Assembly (NCBI GenBank): GCA_048296855.1
Contig: CP182631.1
Reading direction: 5' to 3' (one strand)
Length of the DNA: 64,000 bases
From: Pseudocolwellia sp048296855
GTDB lineage: Bacteria; Pseudomonadota; Gammaproteobacteria; Enterobacterales; Alteromonadaceae
Each line of letters opens with the position of its first letter. The stretch's first letter is position 1. Below, one piece after another: positions 42,580 through 50,763 of the stretch. The notes beneath the pieces are model-generated. The model was not told the origin of the DNA and ran no database searches. It saw nothing but the letters and a program-made list of their open reading frames with translations. Position numbers and translations under genes: made by a program.

Positions 42580-42831
42580 TCACATTGCGGAATATACGTA
42601 ATATAAAGCCGGAGAACATAAGACTAAACCAATGAGTAATATTTTAAAGAAACCATCTTGTTGAGCTTTATGAGAAACGGAAATACTAAATCCATCGGAA
42701 ACTTCTTCTTCAAATGGTCGAAACTTTCTATAAAGTTTTACAGCGATCGCACCGACAACAAAAACTCCAATTATGGAAGCAATGATAATTAATATGAATA
42801 ACCACGCTTCTATGGATGAACCATTGCTCAT
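42580..42831 (-). CDS. small two-helix membrane protein
   Basis: 83 residues: helix at about 9-31 (AWLFILIIIASIIGVFVVGA), a basic/acidic loop (KLYRKFRPFEEEVSDGF) and a second helix at about 60-82. Start behind AAGGAG. Not recognised. Confidence 0.65.
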   Translation of the reverse strand: MSNGSSIEAWLFILIIIASIIGVFVVGAIAVKLYRKFRPFEEEVSDGFSISVSHKAQQDGFFKILLIGLVLCSPALYYVYSAM

Positions 42832-42846
42832 TTAATACTCCTTGAA

Positions 42847-42944
42847 ATATAACGCCACGTTAAGCGGCAAAAAAATGTTGGTTAAAATTGTGAACGGAGT
42901 GAAACAGCCAACTGTTTTTTGTCCGTTTGAACGCCTTGTTAGAG
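42847..42944 (-). repeat. attC 18, class C
   Basis: Left inner arm reads TTGGTT against AGCCAA, one weakened pair; R'' GTTAGAG. Confidence 0.9.
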
Positions 42945-42949
42945 TTCAT

Positions 42950-43192
42950 CTACTCCTCTTTATCAGGCTTCTTTTTCTCTCGCATAAATAGTCCGACACA
43001 GATAAGAAAAATACCACCACCATACTTCTTAAGTAACTCAATTTTAAACAATGTTGGGTTTTCAGATTCTTTCAAGTTCATACCTACTCTGGTAGCTTCA
43101 CCATCCGTTGAATCTCGATCTGCCATATAAAGACTAGATAAACCCAAAATAATAAGTAATAAACGAGCCTTCCATAGTTTCGACATTTGCAT
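42950..43192 (-). CDS. small two-helix membrane protein
   Basis: 80 residues: helix at about 9-23, a polar external-looking loop (DRDSTDGEATRVGMNLKESE), helix at about 57-69, and a charged tail REKKKPDKEE. Two possible starts (ATG 43192 or 43186). Not recognised. Confidence 0.6.
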   Translation of the reverse strand: MQMSKLWKARLLLIILGLSSLYMADRDSTDGEATRVGMNLKESENPTLFKIELLKKYGGGIFLICVGLFMREKKKPDKEE

Positions 43193-43196
43193 AGAA

Positions 43197-43291
43197 CTCT
43201 AACGCCCAAATAACGGGCTAAAAATTGTGGGCTAAATTTGAGCGAAGCGATGAGCCCACTGTTTTTAGTCCTGTTAATTTGCTTGTTAGCT
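43197..43291 (-). repeat. attC 19, class D
   Basis: Arms CCCAAATAACGGGC and GTCCTGTTAATTTGC; R'' GTTAGCT. Confidence 0.9.
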
Positions 43292-43594
43292 TTACTCTTG
43301 CTCCATTGGATAAAACGAGTAACCTGAACCAGGATTTCGCCTAATATAAGTAAACCAATTAACTTTGCACATGTCACTTAAATAGATCATTGGAGAAGGT
43401 AATTCGCTTTCTGATGTCCTAAGTATATTTTGAATGTGGGTGTCATTCTTGATTAGTTCTACGGCCTTTAACTCTGCTTGTTTTTCATCGCTTGCTTTGA
43501 CCCATCGAGTCGTAACAAAGCCAAGTAGTTCTTCTTTGCCTTCGAACTCTACAAAAAAGTTCTCACCTTCTAACAAAACCTGAAAATAACTCAT
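43292..43594 (-). CDS. hypothetical protein
   Basis: 100 residues, soluble, no signal: SYFQVLLEGENFFVEFEGKE, WVKASDEKQAELKAVELIKN, YIRRNPGSGYSFYPMEQE. Good ribosome-binding site AAGGAAGAT. Alpha/beta by eye; family not recognised. Confidence 0.65.
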   Translation of the reverse strand: MSYFQVLLEGENFFVEFEGKEELLGFVTTRWVKASDEKQAELKAVELIKNDTHIQNILRTSESELPSPMIYLSDMCKVNWFTYIRRNPGSGYSFYPMEQE

Positions 43595-43607
43595 ATCTTC
43601 CTTGTAA

Positions 43608-43710
43608 AGCTAACGCCCAAATAACAGGCTAAGTAATGGTTGGCTAAAATTGTGTAGCGAAGCGAAACGTAGCCAACTGTTACGTGTCCTTGTTGATTTA
43701 CTTGTTAGAG
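43608..43710 (-). repeat. attC 20, class D variant
   Basis: Arms CCCAAATAACAGGC and GTCCTTGTTGATTTAC with a longer inner pair GGTTGGCT/AGCCAACT; R'' GTTAGAG. Confidence 0.88.
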
Positions 43711-44213
43711 TACTTTTCACCAAACTCTTCTAGCTTACTATATACATCACGTAAGCCAATTAATATGTCTGGGCCTCTAGTTTCAGAATCTGGCATCTCA
43801 AAGAAAATAACACTCTTGTTAGAGGCAGATACCTCCTTAATAACATATGACAGCATTACAGATTTATAGTTTTGAACTCTATCAATAACGCATTTATTAG
43901 GTACCCTATAATCTTCAATACTCTCTCGGTAAAGCAGTAAAATACTTTCATCGCCCTTAGCTTCATTACCAGTAGCTAAAACCCTAATTAATTCACCTTG
44001 CTTTAGTTCACCTTTAAAGGTCTTAATTACTTCGTATTCTTTTACTGGGTAGTCACATGTTTCGCCATTAATAATTTTTGGTATCGTTTGAACATACATG
44101 AAATGTGCTACATCAGTTGAAAACTTAAATTCCCCACTAAAATCTAATAACTTCTCGTGCTTTGAACAGGAGCTAATTAGTAATAATATAGATATATAGA
44201 ATGCTAATCTCAT
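43698..44213 (-). CDS. predicted lipoprotein
   Basis: 171 residues from ATG 44213, where a lipoprotein signal begins (MRLAFYISILLLISSCSKHE, lipobox ISSC). The upstream open frame lies in attC 21 and is rejected. The mature part has YVQTIPKIINGETCDYPVKE and VLATGNEAKGDESILLLYRE. Not recognised. Its stop lies inside its attC. Confidence 0.65.
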   Translation of the reverse strand: MRLAFYISILLLISSCSKHEKLLDFSGEFKFSTDVAHFMYVQTIPKIINGETCDYPVKEYEVIKTFKGELKQGELIRVLATGNEAKGDESILLLYRESIEDYRVPNKCVIDRVQNYKSVMLSYVIKEVSASNKSVIFFEMPDSETRGPDILIGLRDVYSKLEEFGEKYSNK

Positions 44214-44218
44214 GAGTA

Positions 44219-44290
44219 CTCTAACGCTCGCATTTGCGGCTGGTTTGGAGCGCAGCGGAAAACAAGTCCGACAATATGCGCTTGTTAGGG
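44219..44290 (-). repeat. attC 21, short unique site
   Basis: Only about 72 bp: GCTCGCATTTGCGGC pairs loosely with GTCCGACAATATGCGC. R'' GTTAGGG. Belongs to the Thoeris cassette, whose attC thus differs from all others here. Confidence 0.8.
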
Positions 44291-44845
44291 CTATACCAAG
44301 CCCCATTCTTGATGGGCCTCACGAGTGTAGAAACCATACCCATTTGTAGGATAATTTTTGTTATTTATATTAAATTGACTCAAAGCATCCAGAACAGGGG
44401 CTTTTTTAAAAGGAATATGAATAGCTCTTGCCGACCCATTTTCGATTCGGGATTTTAGTGCTGGAGGCCAATAATCATATAATTCTGCTGGAGCCATAAT
44501 TGAATTAAAATCGGGATACGCCAGTATTAAGGGTAATTCACAATTGTCTACAGCGTATGCTATTTCGAAAGGAACCCAATCTGTATCATTTTTAGTTGTT
44601 TTTGTCAGTATCAAGAGAAACTGCTTAGAATTCTTAAGTCTTGTGACTAAGCTTCTTCTTAAGGTTTCTTTTTGAGAGGAATCCCTTACCGCCCCTGTTT
44701 TTTCATGGCTATTACAGAGGTTGAAATCAATATTCTTGCTAGCATCCCACATTTTCATAGTGTTGTAATACTTTATGTCTGACTTCGTTGGATCTGTAGT
44801 TCCGCCAGCATGGAAGGCAACATATGTTCCGTTACGATAAGCCAT
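44291..44845 (-). CDS. thsB: ThsB-like TIR-domain protein of type II Thoeris
   Basis: TIR sensor enzyme of 184 residues that, in characterised Thoeris systems, recognises phage infection and turns NAD+ into a signalling nucleotide (histidine-ADP-ribose for type II). Sequence features of the TIR-like (DUF1863) fold: GTYVAFHAGG at the N-terminus, LVTRLKNSKQFLLILTKTTK, and DWVPFEIAYAVDNCELPLIL with the probable catalytic Glu at residue 94. ATG 44845 is chosen because GGAG stands six bases before it. The partner thsA lies 62 bp upstream in the same cassette. Assignment of family is firm; activity here is inferred. Confidence 0.85.
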   Translation of the reverse strand: MAYRNGTYVAFHAGGTTDPTKSDIKYYNTMKMWDASKNIDFNLCNSHEKTGAVRDSSQKETLRRSLVTRLKNSKQFLLILTKTTKNDTDWVPFEIAYAVDNCELPLILAYPDFNSIMAPAELYDYWPPALKSRIENGSARAIHIPFKKAPVLDALSQFNINNKNYPTNGYGFYTREAHQEWGLV

Positions 44846-44907
44846 CTTTAGCTCCAATATATTTCATATAAATTTTATCTCACCTCACAAGGTTTCCTTC
44901 CGAAAAT

Positions 44908-45744
44908 TCAAATACCGTTTCTAGCTGACTTTATATCTAAGAGATTAATTTTATCAATCTTGTCCTTGTGGATAATAATCGTAAGTCTAGCTGGGTATTT
45001 AAACCGCATCTCACTAATCCTAAAAGTCCAAAGCATAATTTTAAGCAAGTCTTCATCACTTATATTTTTGTGACCCTGAATTCGTGTTATACCTGAGCCA
45101 AATATGGGGGTTGCTACATTTTTTTGTGCATAGACCCTATTTACTTTGTCCCAGAAATTAATCAAAAACTCTAAATACTCTGGCATTGTAATTAAAGCCT
45201 TATTCGAATCATCAAACTTAGTTAAGGCTGTCAGTAGATAATTCTTGTATATACAAATAGAACCAAGTTGATAGCGTTGCTTTTTTCCCTGCTTTCTATC
45301 TTCATTAGTGCCTACAAGCTCATCTTGATCAAATTCATAAGCGGCTATGTGCTCATCTAATTCTGCGACAGTAATATCAAGATATGTTTGAATAAAAGTC
45401 CCATTCAGGGATATTTCAGAAATTACTTTATTATCCACTTGCGTATCAAAGTATTCATTGAAAGCGATAACTTTAAAATCAGGCTCTTGGAAAATGTCGC
45501 CTACTTTTATTGTTACATCACTTTCTTCGATTTTGACGTTGATCTTAGTGAGTTTGTTAGACCACAACCATATTCCAAGATAGATCAGCACTAGGGATAC
45601 CAAGAACCCCCCGCCGTATAAGTTTTTACACTCTTTTGGTATGTCAACGAAAATTACAAGCAATGATAAAGTTGTACTTATAATAGCGGTAATCTTTAGA
45701 AAGTTTTCAATAACTCTCCGATCAAAAAAGCTGACCTTCATCAT
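44908..45744 (-). CDS. thsA: ThsA of type II Thoeris: two-helix membrane anchor plus macro domain
   Basis: Effector of 278 residues. N-terminal transmembrane helices at about 14-34 and 43-62, then a macro-type domain of the ThsA group (about 75-278): TIKVGDIFQEPDFKVIAFNE, YFDTQVDNKVISEISLNGTF, then QGKKQRYQLGSICIY and FGSGITRIQGHKN. In type II Thoeris the macro domain binds the signal made by the TIR protein and the membrane part then damages the host membrane or stops growth. It is first in the minus-strand order thsA-thsB, sharing one cassette and one attC (44219-44290). Confidence 0.85.
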   Translation of the reverse strand: MMKVSFFDRRVIENFLKITAIISTTLSLLVIFVDIPKECKNLYGGGFLVSLVLIYLGIWLWSNKLTKINVKIEESDVTIKVGDIFQEPDFKVIAFNEYFDTQVDNKVISEISLNGTFIQTYLDITVAELDEHIAAYEFDQDELVGTNEDRKQGKKQRYQLGSICIYKNYLLTALTKFDDSNKALITMPEYLEFLINFWDKVNRVYAQKNVATPIFGSGITRIQGHKNISDEDLLKIMLWTFRISEMRFKYPARLTIIIHKDKIDKINLLDIKSARNGI

Positions 45745-45802
45745 TAATTTACGCCCTTTATTTTTCTATGTATTACCATGACTGAGTGTGTACAAGTCAG
45801 AG

Positions 45803-45898
45803 CCCTAACGCTTTGCTAAGCGGCTAAAAATGGCTGGCTATAATTGCGAGGAACGAGCACAGCCAGCTGTTTGTGTCCGTTTAAGCAACTTGTTAGCT
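45803..45898 (-). repeat. attC 22 (GCTTTGCTAAGCGGC arm)
   Basis: Left arm GCTTTGCTAAGCGGC with right arm GTCCGTTTAAGCAAC; inner loop is class A-like (GCGAGGAACGAGCACAGCC). Confidence 0.88.
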
Positions 45899-46336
45899 TG
45901 AAAATTTAACAGTAACAGTACTAGCACAAGCCATAATAATATTTTCATTTGTTAAACATTGATTATACAGAGGTTTTAACTCCAAATAACTAGGAGTTTC
46001 TATATCATGGTGATTTCGCATGCAACGCCCGAAATAATACCCCTGAACCAAATCGATATTTTCTTTAGCTTTTGCTAAATCCTCTAATTCTTTGACTGTT
46101 TCCCAAGTCATGAACGGCCCAAGACTAACAAGATTTTTTGTTAAACCGTGCTTAGCCGCCAGGTAGGTTTCCATAACATCTACAGCATATTTAGCACAAT
46201 ACCTATTAACTTTTAGGTTACTAGAATATTGCTTCATAGTAAGCCCCTCATATTGTTTTTTAACTACCTTATCTTTTTGATTTGTCGTACTGCACCCTGC
46301 TATAAAAAATATAACTGCGAAGATAAATACTTTCAC
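45893..46336 (-). CDS. predicted lipoprotein, cysteine-containing
   Basis: 147 residues starting with GTG behind AAGGA; signal with lipobox IAGC (KVFIFAVIFFIAGCSTTNQK). Mature part is helical with several Cys (RYCAKYAVDVMETYLAAKHG, FGRCMRNHHD, YNQCLTNENIIMACASTVTV). The TAA stop is provided by the R'' of the attC. Not recognised. Confidence 0.65.
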   Translation of the reverse strand: MKVFIFAVIFFIAGCSTTNQKDKVVKKQYEGLTMKQYSSNLKVNRYCAKYAVDVMETYLAAKHGLTKNLVSLGPFMTWETVKELEDLAKAKENIDLVQGYYFGRCMRNHHDIETPSYLELKPLYNQCLTNENIIMACASTVTVKFSS

Positions 46337-46351
46337 TATGCGTTCCTTTCA

Positions 46352-46453
46352 AGCTAACGCCCTGTTAATGGGCAAAATATAGTTGGCTAAAATTAAGCGA
46401 CGAAGGAGCAAAAAGCCAACTGTATTTTGTCCTTGTTAAACAGCTTGTTAACT
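46352..46453 (-). repeat. attC 23 (CCCTGTTAATGGGC arm)
   Basis: Left arm CCCTGTTAATGGGC, right arm GTCCTTGTTAAACAGC, inner pair GTTGGCT/AGCCAAC; R'' GTTAACT. Confidence 0.88.
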
Positions 46454-47344
46454 GCCATTTACATCGTAACCAGCAGCCTTTAGTTCTTCATCTAACTCTT
46501 CTTTCCAATTGCCTACAGCATCCATTGCAACATAGATAACACCACTAATATCATTAGGAGTTTCAACAGTGCCTTTAACCAACGCTGCAACTCGCGAACG
46601 CGTGAGTTTAGCGATTAGATAACCATGTTCAAATACGACATTTTGTCTCGCTCTCCACTTGTAGTTCAAAGAGTCTCTTTTAGCTCCCACATCACACTCT
46701 GTATAGAGAACAATACCAAATCCTACGTTACTGTAGTGATCAATCTTTTCGATGATCGTTCTTCCGCCGCTTGCCTGCATATGCAGAATTATTGGCTCTA
46801 AACCTTTTGATTCAACATATGCTTTAACATCGTTTTTAGCATGCTCATCATGGCCATGAACTATAAAAATCTGCTCTTTGTTAAAATTGCTACCTGCTAC
46901 AGCAGGCTTGTTCTGCTCTATGAACCCTTGCTCAGGGACTAAAGGTTTTACCTGATTTTCTGCAAGAATCCGATGTAAATCGGTATTTTTAATCGCCCAA
47001 TGAGTGCGGGAAAATTCAAAGTCAGTAATCCCCAGCTCTAACGCAAGTCTTACGACATTTTGGTTATCAATTATTCCAATAGAATCATCTCGTTGAAAGG
47101 TGAGCTTATAATCCCTTCCGTGGTTGGTAATATTGATTATTTTGGCTACAAATGCACCGTCTTCGCAATGTTCATGCATAACGAGTGCAGGGAAATTTTT
47201 AATTTCTCTTACTGTTTCAGGAGTAAGCGTTCTATAACGCATTTGAGTTTCTGAATCTGTATATTCAAGGAAACGAGAAGCAGCCACAATAATCTCGTTA
47301 CTTGGATCTTTAGGGCCAATGTACCCAATTATCAGGTTATACAT
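46448..47344 (-). CDS. TIR-like nucleotide-binding protein (CAP12/Pycsar-TIR type domain)
   Basis: 298 residues. The C-terminal half (about 158-295) is a TIR-like domain of the CAP12/Pycsar-TIR family (PF10137): IFIVHGHDEHAKNDVKAYVE, GGRTIIEKIDHYSNVGFGIV, and RARQNVVFEHGYLIAKLTRS with the putative catalytic Glu at residue 239, then DISGVIYVAMDAVGNWKEEL. The N-terminal 140 residues form an unrecognised domain (YNLIIGYIGPKDPSNEIIVA) that may sense the trigger. Members act as NAD-consuming effectors in phage defence; no cyclase partner is in this cassette, so it may work alone. SD AAGGAT. Confidence 0.82.
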   Translation of the reverse strand: MYNLIIGYIGPKDPSNEIIVAASRFLEYTDSETQMRYRTLTPETVREIKNFPALVMHEHCEDGAFVAKIINITNHGRDYKLTFQRDDSIGIIDNQNVVRLALELGITDFEFSRTHWAIKNTDLHRILAENQVKPLVPEQGFIEQNKPAVAGSNFNKEQIFIVHGHDEHAKNDVKAYVESKGLEPIILHMQASGGRTIIEKIDHYSNVGFGIVLYTECDVGAKRDSLNYKWRARQNVVFEHGYLIAKLTRSRVAALVKGTVETPNDISGVIYVAMDAVGNWKEELDEELKAAGYDVNGS

Positions 47345-47357
47345 AACTATCCTTGGC

Positions 47358-47452
47358 AGTTAACGCCCAATTAATGGGCTTTTATTGCTGGCTAAATTTG
47401 CGAGGAACGAGCACAGCCAGCTGTAAAAGTCCCGTTGAATTGCTTGTTATAT
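47358..47452 (-). repeat. attC 24, class A
   Basis: One A shorter in the inner spacer (GGCTAAATTTGCG); R'' GTTATAT. Confidence 0.92.
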
Positions 47453-47698
47453 GCCTGATAAAACTGAACTTAAATACAAAAGTTAGAAGTAAAAAACGGT
47501 AGTAATAAACGCACTATAAATAGAGCTACCCACAAATACCAGAAAGAAATAATAGCTTTGTTACATTACGCAGTAATAAAAACAACAAAGCTTATTAGTG
47601 ACTATTGAAAAACCATAATAGCGAAACCCGTAGCAGCGTTTACAAAAGTACTTTTGATAACAATATTTTTAGCTAAAGCAACAATACGATTTGAGTGC
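47453..47698 (-). repeat. ORF-less cassette body, copy 4 (loop type 2)
   Basis: Inner hairpin ATTAC-TGC-GTAAT (minus strand). First of two tandem copies. Confidence 0.9.
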
Positions 47699-47793
47699 AT
47701 ATAACGCCCAATTAATGGGCTTTTATTGCTGGCTAAAATTGCGAGGGACGAGCACAGCCAGCTGTAAAAGTCCCGTTGAATTGCTTGTTATAT
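47699..47793 (-). repeat. attC 25, class A
   Basis: Variable loop reads GCGAGGGACGAGC. Confidence 0.93.
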
Positions 47794-48038
47794 GCCTAAT
47801 AAACCTGAACTAAAATACAAAAGCCAGAAGTAAAAGACGATAGTAATAAACGCACTATAAATTGAGCTACCCACAAATGCCAGTACGAAATAATAGCTTT
47901 GCCACAAAAGTCTCTTTAACAAGGCAAAGCTTATTAGTGGCTATTGCAAAGCTATAATAGCGAAACCCGTAGCAGCGTTTACAAAAGTAAAAGTTAATAA
48001 CCAAATTATTAGCTAAAGCCCCCTACTACATGAATTGC
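47794..48038 (-). repeat. ORF-less cassette body, copy 5 (loop type 1)
   Basis: Nearly identical to copy 13 (55219), including ACTAAAATACAAAAGCCAGA and AAAGCCCCCTACTACATG, so the two share a recent origin. Confidence 0.92.
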
Positions 48039-48134
48039 ATATAACGCCCAATTAATGGGCTTTTATTGCTGGCTAAAATTTGCGAGGAACGAGCACAGCC
48101 AGCTGTAAAAGTCCCGTTGAATTGCTTGTTATGT
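48039..48134 (-). repeat. attC 26, class A
   Basis: R'' is GTTATGT rather than GTTATAT; trails the second copy of the tiny membrane protein gene. Confidence 0.92.
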
Positions 48135-48380
48135 ACAATTACTGCTTTGATTAACTTCTTTTTCTTGATGGCCAAAAAACTTAGTACCTGATTGATTATT
48201 TTCTTTACGTTGATATAAAAGACGAATGTATAAGAAAAATAATACTAGCGGTCCAGCTATTAAACCTAAACAGAAAATAATTATCTGGGTGAATTGTGAA
48301 TAACCTAATTCCATTGCCCATTTAGCACTCAAAATCCCAAATAAAAAAGCTACTGAACCCGTTGTTAAATTTATATCCAT
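48129..48380 (-). CDS. tiny two-helix membrane protein, copy 2 of 3
   Basis: Same 83-residue protein as at 39152, with FFGHQ in place of FFGYQ. The DNA upstream to the next attC is also the same. Its attC is the intact class A form. Confidence 0.75.
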   Translation of the reverse strand: MDINLTTGSVAFLFGILSAKWAMELGYSQFTQIIIFCLGLIAGPLVLFFLYIRLLYQRKENNQSGTKFFGHQEKEVNQSSNCT

Positions 48381-48413
48381 ATTACTCTCCATAGTTAGAT
48401 TTACACAATTTGT

Positions 48414-48509
48414 ACATAACGCCCAATTAATGGGCTTTTATTGCTGGCTAAAATTTGCGAGGAACGAGCACAGCCAGCTGTAAAAGTCCCGTTGAATTGC
48501 TTGTTATAT
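48414..48509 (-). repeat. attC 27, class A
   Basis: Spacer TAAAATTTGCGAGGAACG; trails ORF-less copy 6. Confidence 0.93.
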
Positions 48510-48755
48510 GCCTGATAAACCTAAACATAAATACACAAGCAACTAGTAAAAGACGGTAGTAATAACCACACTATAAATTGAGCTACCCACAAATGCCAGA
48601 ACGAAATAATAGCTTTGTTACATTACGTAGTAATAAAAACAACAAAGCTTATTAGTGACTATTGGAAAACTACAATAGCGATACTCGTAGTAGCGTTTAC
48701 AAAAGTACGTTTGATAACAATATTTTTAGCTAAACCAACCATACTATTTGAGTGC
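48510..48755 (-). repeat. ORF-less cassette body, copy 6 (loop type 2)
   Basis: Inner hairpin ATTAC-TAC-GTAAT; right part matches copy 3, which has a type 1 loop. Confidence 0.9.
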
Positions 48756-48854
48756 ATATAACGCCCTGTTAACAGGCAAAAAATAGTTGGTTAAAATTAG
48801 CGACGAAGGAGCAAAACCAACTGTTTTTTGTCCTTGTTTAACAGCTTGTTAGCT
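48756..48854 (-). repeat. attC 28 (CCCTGTTAACAGGC arm)
   Basis: Right arm GTCCTTGTTTAACAGC pairs well with the left; inner pair GTTGGTT/AACCAAC is compensated on both sides relative to TTGGCT/AGCCAA. Confidence 0.9.
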
Positions 48855-48859
48855 GCTGA

Positions 48860-49267
48860 TTATATAATACCTTGTTCTGTACACCATTCTCGTAATGCTT
48901 CTTCAGTGCGCTTTGCTTCAAATTCATACCATTCTTCAATTTTATCAGCGCTCTCTAGTAAAGATTTGAACCTTGCATAAGCACCTTTACGATTAAAGAT
49001 TGAACGTACTTTTTCATATTCTGTTGGTAAGTATTCTAGAGTAAAATCGAAAGCGAGATTATTACCAAGGTTCAATTCATTTTTATGAGGGATAGCCAAA
49101 TATTTTTCATCATTAATATCATCTGGTAATTCCTCTTCATTATCACCAAACTCTGAATAAAAATATGTTTTGCCTGATTCTTTACAAATGTACCCTTCAT
49201 GATCCAATGGTGAACCAAAATTGACGAGTTCAAATAGATCTAAAACATCGCTAAATTTAATATTCAT
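48860..49267 (-). CDS. UPF0158 family protein
   Basis: 135 residues, acidic and soluble, resembling UPF0158: FELVNFGSPLDHEGYICKES, GKTYFYSE, ELPDDINDEKYLAIPHKNEL, then RSIFNRKGAYARFKSLLESA and WYEFEAKRTEEALREWCTEQ. The family has no established activity and is common in cassette arrays and on mobile elements. SD GAGGT. Confidence 0.78.
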   Translation of the reverse strand: MNIKFSDVLDLFELVNFGSPLDHEGYICKESGKTYFYSEFGDNEEELPDDINDEKYLAIPHKNELNLGNNLAFDFTLEYLPTEYEKVRSIFNRKGAYARFKSLLESADKIEEWYEFEAKRTEEALREWCTEQGII

Positions 49268-49292
49268 GCTGACCTCTGATGTGCGACTAAGC

Positions 49293-49395
49293 AGCTAACG
49301 CCCAATTAACAGGCAAAAAATGGTTGGCTAAAATAAGTGAACGTAGTGAACAAAAAGCCAACTGTTTTTTGTCCTTGTTTAATTTCTTGTTAGGT
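49293..49395 (-). repeat. attC 29 (CCCAATTAACAGGC arm)
   Basis: Looks like a mosaic of class A start and the CCCTGTTAACAGGC type; loop TGAACGTAGTGAAC; R'' GTTAGGT. Confidence 0.88.
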
Positions 49396-49653
49396 GTTAA
49401 TTACACTCTCAGTTTTACAACTTTTACACCACATGAATTTCACTTTCTTATACATTAGAAAATGACCAACTAAAGCAAGAATAATGGCTAGTGGAAGTAA
49501 AATTGGTTTATATGGCAAAGCTGGTGGGTAAGCTAAAGCTAAGCCGCCAAATACCACAGCTATTAACTCTAAAATAGATGCTAGACCTACAATGCTTGAT
49601 TTAACCTTTTTGGTTTTCTTTTTGAGTTTTTCACCACAATCTTCACACTGCAT
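49390..49653 (-). CDS. small zinc-ribbon-like membrane protein
   Basis: 87 residues from ATG 49653. CEDCGEKL at the N-terminus and CKSCKTES at the C-terminus could form one Cys4 metal site on the cytoplasmic side, with two helices between (about 20-41 and 48-69). The upstream in-frame MPLNEAL is attC sequence. Not recognised. Confidence 0.65.
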   Translation of the reverse strand: MQCEDCGEKLKKKTKKVKSSIVGLASILELIAVVFGGLALAYPPALPYKPILLPLAIILALVGHFLMYKKVKFMWCKSCKTESVINT

Positions 49654-49668
49654 ATATATTCCCTTAAC

Positions 49669-49769
49669 ACCTAACGCCTCATTCAGAGGCAATAAAATAG
49701 CTGGTTAAAATAAGCGAGGCACGAGCAAAAACCAGCTGTTTTTTGTCCTGCTGAAATGACTTGTTAGGT
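49669..49769 (-). repeat. attC 30, class B
   Basis: Inner pair AGCTGGTT/AACCAGCT; R'' GTTAGGT. Confidence 0.9.
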
Positions 49770-49777
49770 GCAGATTA

Positions 49778-50023
49778 TCACTGAACTCCGCCGGGCATAC
49801 TATCATTACCTTGGCCATCATTTGGATTTCTTGGTGGATTAGGCTTATCGTAACTTGATACAAAAGAATAAATTATTATTGCACCAATTATTGGGATTAA
49901 CCAAATTACGATTGCTTGCGCCACTTTTTGAAACACCTCAAGAGAGTCACAATTTAAAAGCCTAAAAGAAACATAAATATTAATTATTATAAGTACAACT
50001 ATCGCGATAATTAACAAATCCAT
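49778..50023 (-). CDS. small two-helix membrane protein
   Basis: 81 residues from the second ATG: helix about 2-22 (LLIIAIVVLIIINIYVSFRL), amphipathic linker, helix about 36-56, then a Pro/Asn/Gly-rich tail DKPNPPRNPNDGQGNDSMPG. Similar in layout to phospholipase D-nuclease N-terminal-like helices, but not recognised. Confidence 0.6.
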   Translation of the reverse strand: MDLLIIAIVVLIIINIYVSFRLLNCDSLEVFQKVAQAIVIWLIPIIGAIIIYSFVSSYDKPNPPRNPNDGQGNDSMPGGVQ

Positions 50024-50030
50024 GTTTTGC

Positions 50031-50129
50031 ACCTAACGCCACGTTAAGCGGCAAATAAAAGCTGGCTAAAATGTGTGAGGCACGAACAACAGCCAGCTGT
50101 TGTTTGTCCGTTTAAACGCCTTGTTAGTT
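50031..50129 (-). repeat. attC 31, class C
   Basis: Inner pair AGCTGGCT/AGCCAGCT; R'' GTTAGTT. Confidence 0.9.
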
Positions 50130-50741
50130 TTATAAGTCGGTGACGTAGCGTTCTTTGACACCCGCATCTAGCGTTTCTATAAACTCTGAGTTTTCTCCAA
50201 GATTAGCAGCAATCTCTTGACCGAACGATATTTTTAATTTTTCTGACCAACTATCTGGCTGCCAAATTTTACTTCTGAGAAATGCCTTACCACAATGAAA
50301 ATATGCGTTGGTTACTTTAACTTCCATCACAAGTAAAGCTTGGTGTGACTTAGATGCTAAAGACTTACAGATTTCATTACCTTTTAACAATCGACAAGTC
50401 CCATGAACTCTTAAAGACTCGACGGTTCCCGGAACTAAGAAAATTAAAGCTACTTTGTTTTGTTGAACAATATTTGATAATGAGAAAGCTAATTTATTAC
50501 CACGTAACTCAGGAATTAATAACGTATTATTATCTAGAACTTTTACAAAGCCAGCTTCATCACCTTTTGGAGAAATTGTAGGAAAACCATCACTATCCAC
50601 CGTTGAAAGCATCATGATTGGAGACAAAGAAACAAAATTAGTCATCCTATCATTCAGGAAAGAATAAATTTTCTTACTCGCTACAGGATTTGGTTCGCCT
50701 ACAACTTCTCTTACTTCTTCAAAGGTACTTAATACTTTCAT
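50130..50741 (-). CDS. pyridoxamine 5'-phosphate oxidase-fold (FMN/F420-type) protein
   Basis: 203 residues with the split-barrel flavin fold: residues about 38-70 LSPIMMLSTVDSDGFPTISP-KGDEAGFV, then LLIPELRGNKLAFSLSNIVQ and KVALIFLVPGTVESLRVHGT. This pattern fits the MSMEG_1061-type PNPOx group; the substrate is unknown (small-molecule redox or detoxification). One of few cassette proteins here with an enzyme fold. Its stop lies against the attC R''. Confidence 0.8.
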   Translation of the reverse strand: MKVLSTFEEVREVVGEPNPVASKKIYSFLNDRMTNFVSLSPIMMLSTVDSDGFPTISPKGDEAGFVKVLDNNTLLIPELRGNKLAFSLSNIVQQNKVALIFLVPGTVESLRVHGTCRLLKGNEICKSLASKSHQALLVMEVKVTNAYFHCGKAFLRSKIWQPDSWSEKLKISFGQEIAANLGENSEFIETLDAGVKERYVTDL

Positions 50742-50763
50742 GATCACCAGACTTAATTTATAA

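Noticed and set aside
49654..49692. N-terminal extensions MPLNEAL on several cassette proteins (also 51388-51426 and 57324-57380)
   Set aside because: The extra residues are translated from the class B attC arm (GCCTCTGAATGAGGCGTTA-like). Ribosome-binding sites and signal peptides place the true starts downstream.
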